The translations under genes and the position numbers were made by a program. Shown one piece after another: positions 1 to 9,604 of a stretch of 64,000 nt of DNA. Below the pieces are notes generated by a model that saw only the letters and a program-made list of their open reading frames with translations, was not told where the DNA came from and ran no database searches. Source of the DNA: Oceanobacter sp. (GTDB lineage: Bacteria; Pseudomonadota; Gammaproteobacteria; Pseudomonadales; Oceanobacteraceae); NCBI GenBank assembly GCA_002733645.1, contig NVWL01000006.1, forward strand, positions 62,001 through 126,000, read 5' to 3'. How positions within the stretch are numbered: the stretch's first letter is position 1; each line of letters begins with the position of its first letter.

Positions 1-3000
1 GTCATTATCGGTGTCGCTAATGCGCGGGTTAGACACGAAGATACCGATGTCGTTGCCGTTAATCGTAATGCGGCGTGCTGGGGTGCCGCTGGGCAAGCCG
101 AGTTCTTCTCGGTCGTAGAGTGAGTCGGTATCGCTATCAACGGAGCTTGGGTTGGTGCCGTATTGGCTTTCGGCGGCGAGTGCCGTTTCGATCTGGGCGA
201 CGTTACACATGGGGGCGAGGTTACAAGCGCGCACGAAGGCGGCGTAGTCGTTGTCTTGTACCTGATTAAAGGTAATGCATGGATTGCCACGCACGATACA
301 GACATCGCCGCCGTTGCGGTATTCATCACCGTCGTTAATGCCGTCATTGTCGGTGTCGGTACTGCGAGGATCGGTTTTAAGATAGAACTCCAGCAGATCC
401 GGCAGGCCGTCTTCGTCGGTGTCGGTTTTGGTTGGGTCTGACGTCACCAATCGATTGCTGCCGATGAAAGCATCCGTGACCATCCAACCTGTGGTTTCAG
501 CCGAGTTCACGAGGCCATCGCCGTCGTCATCGAGGAAGTCGGCACCGTCCACGCGGTCGTTCGGGTGTAGGCCTAATGACAGCTCAGCAAGGTCATTAAC
601 GAAATCGCCGTCGGTGTCTGGATTCAGTGGGTCGGTTGCGTATCCACCAGTGAGTTTGTCCACCAAGAACTGTTCACATTCAGCACTGACTTCATGCGCG
701 GCCCAAATCGCTCCAGAGGCACGTGCCTGCGGGATTGGGCTCGGTTCTGCGCCCAGATATGGCGTAATGCTTATTGGCAGGACACTGGCGTCATCGACAT
801 CAATACTGACCATCGGTGTGATGATGTTACCGTCCACACGCTGACCGGTGATTTCTTCGTAATCGGTTAGGCCATCGAGGTCGGTATCGCGCAAGCGAGG
901 GTCTAACCCACAGGCACGTTCTATGTCATCGGTTAGGCCGTCACGGTCGGAGTCGGCTTGTGCCGGGTTGGAGAATACGCGATAGCTCTGGCGTGCGCCT
1001 TTAAGCTGGACTATCCAACCTTCGTTGATTTCGCTAAAGTCGGTTAGGGTATCGCATTCGTCCGTGGTGTTGCCTTGATCGCAACCATCGGTGTTGTCAC
1101 TCTGATCCGAACTGCCGTGCAGATATTCTTCTCGCGCCCAGACTCGGTCGAGGTCTTGATCTTGCACATAGGCAAAGTTGTATTGCTGCCCTGCTCTGAC
1201 ACGAAGGTTATCAAAATCGACGTTTTTGATGTTGTTGTTGTCGGTATATAACACCCAGAAGCGCGATTCGCCGGTGACGGCTTCCACATCACGGAAGCGC
1301 GTCAGCACAAGGTGCTCTTGTCCTGCTTCAATAAGAATGTCGTCGCCCGTCGGAACGGTATCAATCAGGTTGTTATCCCCGGTGCGCACAATCACTTGCC
1401 CCGGCTCAACCGGCGAGTTGAGTTCCGAGCTGAGGACGTCATCGCCAGAAATGTCGGTTTCTGCAATGCCATTGCCGCCATCCACAATCACGGCGGCGGT
1501 GGAGAATAATTCGGTCGCGTAATCTGGCTCAACCAGAATATCGTCGCCGCCCGGTACGGTCGCAATGTCATCGTCGTCGCCGCTTTGAACAACAACACTG
1601 CGTGGTTCAATTTGGCTGCCTGCGGCGAGGGTTTGTACGTCATCCGATGTCGGCGAGGCCACGGTTTCTGCTACACCATTGCCGCCATCAAGAATCACTG
1701 GCGTACGTTGTAAGCCTGCAATTTCTAACGCCCGCGCCATGCTGATGCCGCGCGGAATGCCGGTGTTGGCGTCGTGATCGCTGGCCGTCGCGATACGATA
1801 GCTTTCGACCACGCCATTGCCGAGGTCAAAGGTGATGCCCGCCGTGCGATCTTGTACTTGCTGTGACGAGAAGGCGAAGTTATTGCCGTTTTCATCGGTG
1901 ATGTCGTAGTTGGCTAATTGCACAATCAAACCACGCGGGTTTTTCATTAGCTCTTCGATTTCCTGCGGGAAGACGTTATCCGTACGGAAAATAAAGGGGC
2001 CGCGTGCCGTTTCACCGAGCGAGCCAATGTTCACGGCATCGAGGTTTTCATTCTCAGGCACCAACGAACCAATAGGAATAATACGACGGCGATTAACCGG
2101 ATCTTGTGCTTGCGCACTTAATTCAAGGTTGCTGATGGAGAACGGGACATTGCCTGCGTTGGCGACGGTCACATCGACTCGCATGGAAGCGCCCAACACT
2201 TCCCGTGTGATGCTCTCACGCGTGTCGCGAGCATTTTCGGTGGTGAGTGAGTCGTGGTAGGCCTCTTCTGCATTCTTGCTGCTTTCTTCACCAAAAGAGA
2301 CGGTGCTTCCGCGCTCGGTGCCACGAGATTGTGTGCGTGTGGCGCTGGCGCTCATTTTGGTGCTGCCGCTGCCTCCACCGTCGGTGACGCCATAATTAAA
2401 TTGCTGCTCTACGCTGACGGTCAGTGATCTTGAGTTTTCAACGGTCTCTTTGGTTGAGGATTCGTTCGCCGATGAATAAGTCTGATTGGTGCCCTGAGTC
2501 AGCGTCGCTTCGCTGGTATTGGATTCAGTGACCACCTGACCAGCTTCGTCGGTGTAGGTTAAGCGCGTATCCAATTGAAGATTGACCTGCCCAACATTGA
2601 TATCCGGAATGGGCATATCGGCGATAAGCGGATTACGATTGGCAGACGCCACTTCGGTCGGGTCGTCCATCTGGTCGCCATCGGTGTCGGCCAGAATCGG
2701 TGACGTTTTAAAGAACAGGTATTCAAAACCATCCTGAATGCCGTCTCCGTCGGTGTCTTGTTTGGTGCCGTCGGAGTAGATGCGGTTCCACTCGGCATCG
2801 TCATCAAGGGTATCGCCATCGGTGTCGATACTGAGCGGATTGAGGCCACCGTGACGTTCGTCGCTATCGGGCACGCCATCGTTGTCTGAATCTGGGTTAA
2901 GTGGATCGGAGCTGACATGAACGCTCTCAATGCTGCCATCGGTGCGCGTAACAATAACGGGCCAGCCTTCAAGCTCAATGTAATCGGCAAGACCATCCTC

Positions 3001-3702
3001 ATCGCTATCGATCAAGTCGTCGCTGTCTGGGCGTGTGCCGATGAACTCAGCGGTGTTTGGATTAATTTCGATTTCTTCAGAAGGCGGAGCAATGGCATTG
3101 CCCGCTAGGTCATAAGCGTTCACGACGACCAGTGTGTATTGAGTATTAATCTGCGAACCGGTTCCAAGCACAACGGCCTGCTGTCGGTCGTCTACAAAAC
3201 TGGCGGATACCACCGGCAATAAGGTGCTGTTATCGACACGGGTGATATTAAAGTTAAGCGGCGAATCAATCAGGTCGGCGGCCATTGCTTCGTTAAACTG
3301 AACGATAACCAGACCATTGCCCGCGGATATGGCACCGGAAACGCGTGGCGGCTCTTCATCTGGATCTGGGTCATCTGTTTTCGCCGCAGGCGCTGCTTCC
3401 ACCTCACTGAAGACAATGCTGACGGTGCAATCTTCGTTAACGCTGCTTATAAAGTACAAGTTGCTCGCTTCTGCGCCATTACAGCCACTAACCTCTGATA
3501 CAGTAAAACCATCACCTGGCTGCAGCACCATTTGCACGCTATCGCCTTCGCTGACCTCTTTTGACGCAGGGGTGACGGTCCCAAGACCTGATACCTGAGT
3601 AGCGACTTGATAAGTGGTTTCACCGCTTAGGGTTGTCTCGCCACCACACCCAGCTAACATGGCTGACACTAATGTGCCTATTGTTATTCTTTTTATGGCC
3701 AT
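1..3702 (-). CDS. Large calcium-binding lipoprotein with protective-antigen-like core (3' end outside window)
   Basis: The reading frame is open from an ATG at 3702 to the window edge, giving 1,234 residues with no stop. An AGGGAG ribosome site precedes the start. Residues 1-19 form a lipoprotein signal ending LAGC; Gly at +2 suggests outer-membrane sorting. Next come an InlB-B-like repeat (about 25-95), an Ig-like segment with NEAMAADLI, and acidic DxDxDGxxD calcium motifs (about 229-345, for example DPLNPDSDNDGVPD). A Ser/Thr-rich stretch (about 394-490) is followed by SMRVDVTVANAGNVPFS (506-522), then MARALEIA (655). The order 'DGLADYIELEGWPVIV', calcium loops, Ser/Thr hairpin-like region, beta-sandwich and ALEIA parallels anthrax protective antigen and other binary toxin B subunits. 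Two copies of a roughly 68-residue unit (DGGNG and TVPxGDDI motifs) lie at about 669-790. More DxDxDG motifs occupy 915-1234. Toxin-like function is inference; an adhesin or matrix protein is equally possible. Confidence 0.85.
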   Translation of the reverse strand, partial: MAIKRITIGTLVSAMLAGCGGETTLSGETTYQVATQVSGLGTVTPASKEVSEGDSVQMVLQPGDGFTVSEVSGCNGAEASNLYFISSVNEDCTVSIVFSEVEAAPAAKTDDPDPDEEPPRVSGAISAGNGLVIVQFNEAMAADLIDSPLNFNITRVDNSTLLPVVSASFVDDRQQAVVLGTGSQINTQYTLVVVNAYDLAGNAIAPPSEEIEINPNTAEFIGTRPDSDDLIDSDEDGLADYIELEGWPVIVTRTDGSIESVHVSSDPLNPDSDNDGVPDSDERHGGLNPLSIDTDGDTLDDDAEWNRIYSDGTKQDTDGDGIQDGFEYLFFKTSPILADTDGDQMDDPTEVASANRNPLIADMPIPDINVGQVNLQLDTRLTYTDEAGQVVTESNTSEATLTQGTNQTYSSANESSTKETVENSRSLTVSVEQQFNYGVTDGGGSGSTKMSASATRTQSRGTERGSTVSFGEESSKNAEEAYHDSLTTENARDTRESITREVLGASMRVDVTVANAGNVPFSISNLELSAQAQDPVNRRRIIPIGSLVPENENLDAVNIGSLGETARGPFIFRTDNVFPQEIEELMKNPRGLIVQLANYDITDENGNNFAFSSQQVQDRTAGITFDLGNGVVESYRIATASDHDANTGIPRGISMARALEIAGLQRTPVILDGGNGVAETVASPTSDDVQTLAAGSQIEPRSVVVQSGDDDDIATVPGGDDILVEPDYATELFSTAAVIVDGGNGIAETDISGDDVLSSELNSPVEPGQVIVRTGDNNLIDTVPTGDDILIEAGQEHLVLTRFRDVEAVTGESRFWVLYTDNNNIKNVDFDNLRVRAGQQYNFAYVQDQDLDRVWAREEYLHGSSDQSDNTDGCDQGNTTDECDTLTDFSEINEGWIVQLKGARQSYRVFSNPAQADSDRDGLTDDIERACGLDPRLRDTDLDGLTDYEEITGQRVDGNIITPMVSIDVDDASVLPISITPYLGAEPSPIPQARASGAIWAAHEVSAECEQFLVDKLTGGYATDPLNPDTDGDFVNDLAELSLGLHPNDRVDGADFLDDDGDGLVNSAETTGWMVTDAFIGSNRLVTSDPTKTDTDEDGLPDLLEFYLKTDPRSTDTDNDGINDGDEYRNGGDVCIVRGNPCITFNQVQDNDYAAFVRACNLAPMCNVAQIETALAAESQYGTNPSSVDSDTDSLYDREELGLPSGTPARRITINGNDIGIFVSNPRISDTDND

Positions 3703-4087
3703 GCATTTCTCCCTGATTCTTATAAAAAGGTAACTTCAGCGTTGCTAAAGAGGTATTCAATACGTTTGCATTGTCATATTAAGAATTGCTGATAGAAGTA
3801 GCAACAATGCCACATAAAACGACAGGTAAAACCGAGGGGCATTAAGAAATACTGATGAACAAAGGCGTCATAGCAAATTTAAACGAGAAGAAAAGTGGTA
3901 AATAGCGACAGGTTTAACACTTCAGCCTGACGGTTCCGCAGAGTTGCGCCTCACGGCTCAGTAGTTACTCGTAGCTTTCGTTATCTAACACGAGATTAAT
4001 TAGGGCACCTCTGATTAATACAGAAGAGGTGCCTTAGATGAATTCACTAACAATTTATAAATATTAGCGTTATTGATAGTAAAAATA
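3703..4087. other. Intergenic region
   Basis: This is 385 bases without a credible gene. It holds the upstream region of the calcium-binding lipoprotein at its left end and an inverted repeat at 4004-4033. Nothing else was recognised. Confidence 0.5.
4004..4033 (-). terminator. Inverted repeat, possible terminator of the HDOD gene
   Basis: A perfect 9-bp stem (4004-4012 with 4025-4033, GGCACCTCT) and a 12-nt loop lie 55 bases past the stop of the leftward HDOD gene. On the minus strand the run after the stem is only moderately T-rich, so intrinsic termination is uncertain. Confidence 0.4.
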
Positions 4088-4906
4088 TCAGCATACCTCT
4101 TTCGCAAGTTGATGAATCATATCTTCTTTCATATCAACGTATTGGTTTTGATCGACTCCAAAGTATTCAATCGATTTTTGTACCAACCCTCCCATGGAGT
4201 CCAGTGAATCAAAGTTCCAATAGGCCTCATACTCATGACTAATATCCTTGGCCAAGATCAATAATGCATTCGCTGCAATCACGTGCTCGTCTACTTCTGC
4301 GCGTCCCATTAGTGCGGCCTGAGCATGAGGCTGGGAGCGAAGTGCTGAACTTAACTCAATTGGCATAAACCATCGCTCTGCAAGCTCACCTGCAATGCTA
4401 TAGCGATCGATTCCAAAGTGAGTTCTTTCGGCTTTAAATGTCGCGACTGCATTAAACGAATGAGCTTTAGCTAATTTTTTTTCATAGTCACTGTATGTCT
4501 CACGCATCACTCCGGTGCCGATGTCGTGCATCATTCCTAACGAATAGGCAAAATCTGAATTTGAAAAATTGAGTTCTTTTGATAATTTATAACACAAGAC
4601 GGCGACCTCAGCAGCCACCTCCCAAAAGCGCTCCCAAGTACCACCCAAGTCTAAAGACGTTCGCAGAGCCACGGTTTCAATCAACGTGGCAACACGTTTA
4701 ATACCCAACAGGGCAATGGCCTGCTCAACCGATTCAATTAAACATTCACGACGATATAGTGGGCTGTTCACCACGGATAATAAAATTGTATATAGGGCGA
4801 CATCTCTTTTAATAAGTGCTGCTAGTTTTGAGGGGTCTTCACCTTGAGCAAGTATGTCCTTAACCTCCATTAGGAGATCGGGACGAGTAGGTATAAGTAA
4901 CTCCAT
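4088..4906 (-). CDS. HDOD domain protein
   Basis: The 272-residue protein consists of a single HDOD domain, a relative of HD phosphohydrolases usually found as a signalling output module. Hallmarks are the repeated helices with LLSVVNSPLYRR, EQAIALLGIKRV and SLGMMHDIGTGVM. The metal-binding HD pair of true phosphodiesterases is not complete, as is normal for HDOD. No receiver or GGDEF domain is attached. The ATG at 4906 is preferred because GGAG lies six bases upstream; an ATG at 4918 and a TTG at 4927 are in frame but lack a ribosome site. It appears monocistronic. Its role is probably regulatory, but the partner is unknown. Confidence 0.75.
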   Translation of the reverse strand: MELLIPTRPDLLMEVKDILAQGEDPSKLAALIKRDVALYTILLSVVNSPLYRRECLIESVEQAIALLGIKRVATLIETVALRTSLDLGGTWERFWEVAAEVAVLCYKLSKELNFSNSDFAYSLGMMHDIGTGVMRETYSDYEKKLAKAHSFNAVATFKAERTHFGIDRYSIAGELAERWFMPIELSSALRSQPHAQAALMGRAEVDEHVIAANALLILAKDISHEYEAYWNFDSLDSMGGLVQKSIEYFGVDQNQYVDMKEDMIHQLAKEVC

Positions 4907-5166
4907 GCAGTACTCCATAACAATCAAACGGTTATGTATAACGATAGAACCCCACAGACAAATACTGAGATAAACGCCCTTCTATTTTGGCCTGTAAGAA
5001 ATCAAAACCAAAAAATAATTGTCAAGACCGTTTAAGCATTTGTACAGCATCAATACAAACCTCTTAATCCTCTCCCAATTTATGCCAAGCACTACGCCAA
5101 TCGACGTATTGTCTCAGTATCAACTATCCTGTTAGATGGTATTTCAACCGCAGCGGACACAGCCAG

Positions 5167-7359
5167 ATGCATAAGCAGATCATTGGAGGGGGTTTTAAGA
5201 AGGTGCTTTACACCTTAAATACGGTACGACGTATTGGGGTGAAGGACGCCGCTAAGGCGCTGACCGCTCATAATGCTTGTAAAGCCTGCGGTTTAGGTAT
5301 GGGCGGCCAACGCGGTGGGATGATCAACGAGTTGGATGAGTTCCCTTCCGTTTGTAATAAGAGTGTACAAGCACAATCGACCGATATTCAGGGGCCAATT
5401 CCTCTGCCGGTGTTCGAGCATACTCTTGATGAATTCAAGAAGCTGACCTCGTATGAAATTGAACATTTAGGTCGTTTAGGAACGCCACTGTATAAGAGTA
5501 AAACGAGCGATACCTTCACGCCGTTAAGTTGGGATGACGCCATCGCTAAAGTGGTTGAGCGGTTTGCGGCATCGCCCCCTGAACGCAGTTTCTTTTATGC
5601 CTCAGGCCGTTCCTCCAACGAAGCAGCGTTTGTGTTGCAACTGATGGCGCGGTTATATGGAAGCAGCAATATTAATAATTGCTCGTACTTTTGCCATCAA
5701 GCCTCTGGAGACGGCTTGGCAACCACCATAGGCACGGGTACTTCCACCGTTGAGTTAGCCGACTTGGGGAGGTCTGATCTTATCTTTGTGCTGGGTGCAA
5801 ACCCCTCTTCTAACCACCCTCGTTTTATTCACCAATTAAAAAACTGCCGCGAGCGTGGCGGCCAGGTGGTAGTCATTAATCCAGCGAAGGAACCTGGGCT
5901 AGTTAAATTTGCTGTCCCGAAAAGCGCCAAGTCATTATTGATGGGCGGTAATGAAATCGCTTCTGAATACCTTCAACCTAACATTGCTACCGACCTTTGG
6001 GTCTTTAAAGGCATTGCTAAATCCATTATTGAAAATAACCAGCACGACTTAACGTTTATAGAGGCTTACACCAATAATTTTGATGCCTACCTTGAGGACA
6101 TTAATGGCACATCATGGGATGAGATTGAATCTGTAACTGGCCTTTCTCATGTTGAAATTCAGCAAGTTGCTGACGTTTATGCAGCATCAAAATGCGCCGT
6201 TTTTGCTTGGGGGATGGGAATCACACATCACTTACAAGGTGTTGAGAATGTTGAGGCGATTGCTAATTTAGCCATGCTGCGCGGTATGATAGGCAAGCCC
6301 GGCGCAGGGTTACTGCCGTTGCGCGGGCACAGTAATATTCAAGGTGTGGGAACAATGGGTGTAAAACCCATATTAGCCAATGATGTATTTAACGCCATTG
6401 AAAAGCATCTTAGTATCACGCTCTCACGAGAAAAAGGCATGGATACCATGGCCTGTTTACACTCAGCCAATGCAGGGAACATTGATAATGCATTAATGTT
6501 GGGAGGCAACTTATACGCCGCCTCACCTGATAGCAAATGGGCCGAACGTGCGCTTGATAATATTGGATTTAAGGTGTTTTTAACCACCACCCTTAACCTT
6601 GGCCATGTACATGGAAGTGATCATGGTGAGAGTTTAATTCTACCGGTAATGGCAAGGGATGAAGAGCATGAGGCCACCAGCCAGGAATCCATGTTCAATT
6701 ATGTTCGGTTAAGCGACGGCGGTATTGATCGGCTTGATAATGTTCGTTCGGAGGTGGATATTCTTTCAGATATTGGCGAAGGTTTAATCGCTAAGCAGCG
6801 TTTTGATTTTTCAGTATTTAAAACGCATAAAACGATCCGCCAAGCCATCGCAAACATCATTCCGGGCATGCAGGATTTAGCCGATATTGATGTCGCCAAA
6901 AAAGAGTTCTTTATTCGTCATCGTATTAAACATATACCTGAATTTAATACACCTGATCAACGTGCGGTGTTTGTAGTGAACCAGCCGAGCAATAAGAATG
7001 AGTCGAGTCATAAATTCACTCTTATGACGGTTCGCAGTGAAGGACAGTTCAACAGTATTATTTACGAAGAGCGCGACAGCTATCGTAATACACCACACCG
7101 TCACTGTGTGCTGATGAATAAGGATGATATTGCGGACTTAGGCTTGCAAGAAAAAGACAAGGTTACCCTGCGCTCAGATACCGGCGTCATGCAGAATTTG
7201 GATGTTATAGCGTATGACTTACCGCGAGGTAATGTGATGGCCTACTACCCGGAGGCGAATGTGCTGGTTGGCCAGAACGTCGATGTGCGCAGCCGTACTC
7301 CAGCGTTTAAATCTGTGCCGGTAAGTGTTGAGCCTCAGGTGTTAATTGGAACAACCTAA
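5167..7359 (+). CDS. FdhF/YdeP-family molybdopterin oxidoreductase
   Basis: This 730-residue protein belongs to the formate dehydrogenase alpha-like molybdopterin enzymes, YdeP branch. An N-terminal CKACGLGMGG (about residue 38) and SVCNKS (about 62) give three cysteines, as in YdeP, rather than the four-cysteine [4Fe-4S] site of true formate dehydrogenases. WDDAIAKV, ASGRSSNEA, NNCSYFCHQASG (possible Mo-ligand region with Cys), FVLGANPSSNHPR and MLRGMIGKPGAG are typical cofactor-binding segments. A C-terminal molybdopterin dinucleotide-binding domain follows from about residue 600 (LMTVRSEGQFNSI). No Tat or Sec signal is evident, so it is probably cytoplasmic. No FdhD or cofactor genes are nearby. 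The substrate is unknown; E. coli YdeP is linked to acid resistance. Confidence 0.88.
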   Translation: MHKQIIGGGFKKVLYTLNTVRRIGVKDAAKALTAHNACKACGLGMGGQRGGMINELDEFPSVCNKSVQAQSTDIQGPIPLPVFEHTLDEFKKLTSYEIEHLGRLGTPLYKSKTSDTFTPLSWDDAIAKVVERFAASPPERSFFYASGRSSNEAAFVLQLMARLYGSSNINNCSYFCHQASGDGLATTIGTGTSTVELADLGRSDLIFVLGANPSSNHPRFIHQLKNCRERGGQVVVINPAKEPGLVKFAVPKSAKSLLMGGNEIASEYLQPNIATDLWVFKGIAKSIIENNQHDLTFIEAYTNNFDAYLEDINGTSWDEIESVTGLSHVEIQQVADVYAASKCAVFAWGMGITHHLQGVENVEAIANLAMLRGMIGKPGAGLLPLRGHSNIQGVGTMGVKPILANDVFNAIEKHLSITLSREKGMDTMACLHSANAGNIDNALMLGGNLYAASPDSKWAERALDNIGFKVFLTTTLNLGHVHGSDHGESLILPVMARDEEHEATSQESMFNYVRLSDGGIDRLDNVRSEVDILSDIGEGLIAKQRFDFSVFKTHKTIRQAIANIIPGMQDLADIDVAKKEFFIRHRIKHIPEFNTPDQRAVFVVNQPSNKNESSHKFTLMTVRSEGQFNSIIYEERDSYRNTPHRHCVLMNKDDIADLGLQEKDKVTLRSDTGVMQNLDVIAYDLPRGNVMAYYPEANVLVGQNVDVRSRTPAFKSVPVSVEPQVLIGTT

Positions 7360-7411
7360 GGCAGCTTAGATGATGAAAATATCTCGTATTATTCCAAGAA
7401 CAACCTAATCC

Positions 7412-8449
7412 TTACTTACGCCCTACGGCAGGTAGTCGTTGGCTAAGTACCGCAGGAGCAAAACCTACTAGCTTAGTTCTGGCACCTTCCCAGTAAGCGG
7501 TAAGTAGCAACATAGAGCCTCCGACGATTAACCCGGTTATGCCGAGCCGTTCGTTGACGCTTCCCACATCTTCAAACAGTGTGTGCATCGCATAGAGAAC
7601 ATACGCCAGTGACGAGACCATGAATGCACGTCGGTCAATGAGCAACGAACATAGTGTAATGAAAGCAAACGCCCCGACCACCCCTAGCGCCATAGAAATA
7701 CTGGCTTCACCAGACATGATCCCCATCGCTTGAAATAGCGGATGCATGATCATAGGGGCCGCTAAGAGATGCAGCCAGAATGCTACATCCGAACGACGGG
7801 TTACACGTCGTGTATCTGACATATCCCACGCCATGGCAAAAAGAAATATTAACCCACCCGCTGCTGCTAGCAGATACAACATATAGGCTTTGGTTTCCGG
7901 CACCCATAAAGTTAGTAAGGCTAAACTTAACCCAGCAAACGAGGCTGAGATCAAGGCAATTGTGACGGGCACGTGGAAACGAAACCAGTGCAATAACGTT
8001 CCGATTAATGCAAATAAGGGCAGTGGATAAAAACTGGTGAAATTACGTAAGTCAATATTGGTACTCACACCTTGCACCACGCCAGTGTAAAACACAGATG
8101 CCGTAAATGCGAAACTCCCGGTAAATATCAAAAGTAGAACTATCGACGGCAATGCCATTCGGCGAATACGAATGTAGTACTCAGACAGGAGCCAGCTGGT
8201 TAGCGCCACGGCACATGCGCCTACTGTAGCCCCGCCAAAGGATGAAAACAGCGCCGCCATGGAGCCAATAACCACCAGCGAGATAATCACAACGAAGATG
8301 TCGTTGAAGCCACCCACTAAGCGGAAGTTTTCTTCGTCGGCGATGGAGGATGATTGCTGTTCTTCGTAGGAATGTCGAAACTTCTCTACGGCGTCGCGAG
8401 TAAAAATGCCTTTATTGATCGCACTTTCAAGATCTGAGTCAGTGTACAT
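7412..8449 (-). CDS. Polytopic inner-membrane protein with soluble N-terminus
   Basis: This 345-residue protein has about 50 hydrophilic residues (DLESAINKGIFTRDAVEKFRHSYEEQQ) followed by roughly ten hydrophobic segments to near the C-terminus. The N-terminal helix pair resembles those ahead of DUF2157-type membrane proteins, but a family assignment cannot be made. The start ATG at 8449 follows AAAGAGACTT. It converges with the molybdopterin oxidoreductase, 52 bases away. No function is proposed. Confidence 0.7.
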   Translation of the reverse strand: MYTDSDLESAINKGIFTRDAVEKFRHSYEEQQSSSIADEENFRLVGGFNDIFVVIISLVVIGSMAALFSSFGGATVGACAVALTSWLLSEYYIRIRRMALPSIVLLLIFTGSFAFTASVFYTGVVQGVSTNIDLRNFTSFYPLPLFALIGTLLHWFRFHVPVTIALISASFAGLSLALLTLWVPETKAYMLYLLAAAGGLIFLFAMAWDMSDTRRVTRRSDVAFWLHLLAAPMIMHPLFQAMGIMSGEASISMALGVVGAFAFITLCSLLIDRRAFMVSSLAYVLYAMHTLFEDVGSVNERLGITGLIVGGSMLLLTAYWEGARTKLVGFAPAVLSQRLPAVGRK

Positions 8450-8792
8450 AAGTCTCTTTCAATAGCGTGAGTTACTTGTCTATCGGTATGACATCTTACC
8501 CTGTTTGATCGCCAGCTAACTACCCAATCCGGGCTTACATGGGGCTTGTTTTGGGGCTTACTCTAGTTAGTCCGAGAGGTTGCCGAGAGATTCTAGTTTT
8601 TGCCCTTTCTTTTCGGTTTTAGCAGTATCTAAACGACACGCAACCAAGACCCCCTCAACAAACCAAGCAAAGTCATCATTAACGTCTACACTTATTGCAG
8701 AGATTCAAAAAACACATCTGCCTGACAGGTAGATAATTCGGCTGCCAGCACGACGTAACGCTGTTTAGCGACACACACGGAGGTAACGCCAC
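8450..8792. promoter_or_regulatory. Divergent promoter region
   Basis: These 343 bases lie between the leftward membrane protein and the rightward ValRS-arm gene. An imperfect 15-bp palindrome at 8718-8732 (CTGCCTG-A-CAGGTAG) overlaps a TAGATAAT stretch that could be a -10 region, with TTGCAG upstream as a weak -35. ACGGAGGT lies just before the start at 8793. Promoter and operator roles are inferred. Confidence 0.3.
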
Positions 8793-9023
8793 ATGACTGA
8801 CCTAACTGAAAAGCCGCAGGATTCTGCTGCCCTTCACAACACAAAACTGCAAGAAGAGGTGGATCATCTAGAAGAAGAGATACATCGCATAACGAACAAG
8901 CTCCAAAATGAAGGGTTCATTTCACGAGTTCCCGCGGCCATGATTGAAAAAGAGCAAAAGAAACTCGCAGACCTAGAACAAGAACAGAAAAAAGCCAAAG
9001 AGCTGTTATTGGCCCACAGCTAA
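8793..9023 (+). CDS. Free-standing ValRS C-terminal arm-like coiled-coil protein
   Basis: The 76-residue protein is mostly a two-helix coiled coil. From LQEEVDHLEEEIHRITNKL through QNEGFISRVPAAMIEKEQ to KLADLEQEQKKAKELL it matches the tRNA-binding coiled-coil arm that ends bacterial valyl-tRNA synthetase, including the hairpin turn N-E-G-F-x-x-x-(A/V)-P. No catalytic domain is present and the upstream region does not continue the frame, so this is a stand-alone arm, not a broken valS. A strong ACGGAGGT ribosome site precedes the ATG. It could bind tRNA, modulate ValRS or have been recruited to another role. The resemblance is clear; the function is unknown. Confidence 0.8.
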   Translation: MTDLTEKPQDSAALHNTKLQEEVDHLEEEIHRITNKLQNEGFISRVPAAMIEKEQKKLADLEQEQKKAKELLLAHS

Positions 9024-9082
9024 GGCCATATCATTCAATCATGATCATACAAGTTAAAGGTAAATCTAATTTCAGCCGAAAA

Positions 9083-9544
9083 TTATTTTACTTTTAATTT
9101 GTACGTTAAAAAATGATGTCCCATGACTGAGCTCTTCGATACCTCTAGTGCCTGCCGCCGCAAGAATTTATATTCACGACGTGTTTCAAGCAGGTGTATG
9201 AGCACGACATCGTGCTTAAGCTCTTTAGCCCAGCGCATCAGTTCTCTAAATATCTGTTTACCTAAGCCCCAATGCACTTCATCTAAGATAATGGCGAGTT
9301 CATAGTCACCTCCCTCCTGCTGAATCGCACACCAACCCGCTAGCAATCTATCGATAACAATCGCCCTCACTCTACATCCAGGCAGAGTGTCTATTTGTTC
9401 CTTTGCATCAACCCATGCTTGTATTGACTCCAGATCAAAAACTGGATAATTCATTAAGTGCCTTCGAGTTTTATGCTTGTTCATCAGTGTTAATAGATCT
9501 TCAATATCAACACTATTTAACGGTAGGTACTGAATCTCACTCAT
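9083..9544 (-). CDS. GNAT-family N-acetyltransferase
   Basis: This 153-residue protein has the GNAT pattern: a central beta strand (YELAIILDE) followed by WGLGKQIFRELMRWAKEL, which fits the acetyl-CoA pyrophosphate-binding motif A (Q/RxxGxG/A), then strands with VVLIHLLETRREYKFLRR. The ATG at 9544 follows GGAGGCATCAGGTTA. The substrate is unknown. The gene converges with the ValRS-arm gene. Confidence 0.7.
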   Translation of the reverse strand: MSEIQYLPLNSVDIEDLLTLMNKHKTRRHLMNYPVFDLESIQAWVDAKEQIDTLPGCRVRAIVIDRLLAGWCAIQQEGGDYELAIILDEVHWGLGKQIFRELMRWAKELKHDVVLIHLLETRREYKFLRRQALEVSKSSVMGHHFLTYKLKVK

Positions 9545-9604
9545 TAACCTGATGCCTCCACTCTATTCTCTAACAGTTAAACCGCTTCATCGACCCATAC
9601 GACT

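Noticed and set aside
8793-9023. Fragment of a broken valS gene
   Set aside because: It has its own start, ribosome site and stop, and no ValRS catalytic sequence lies upstream.
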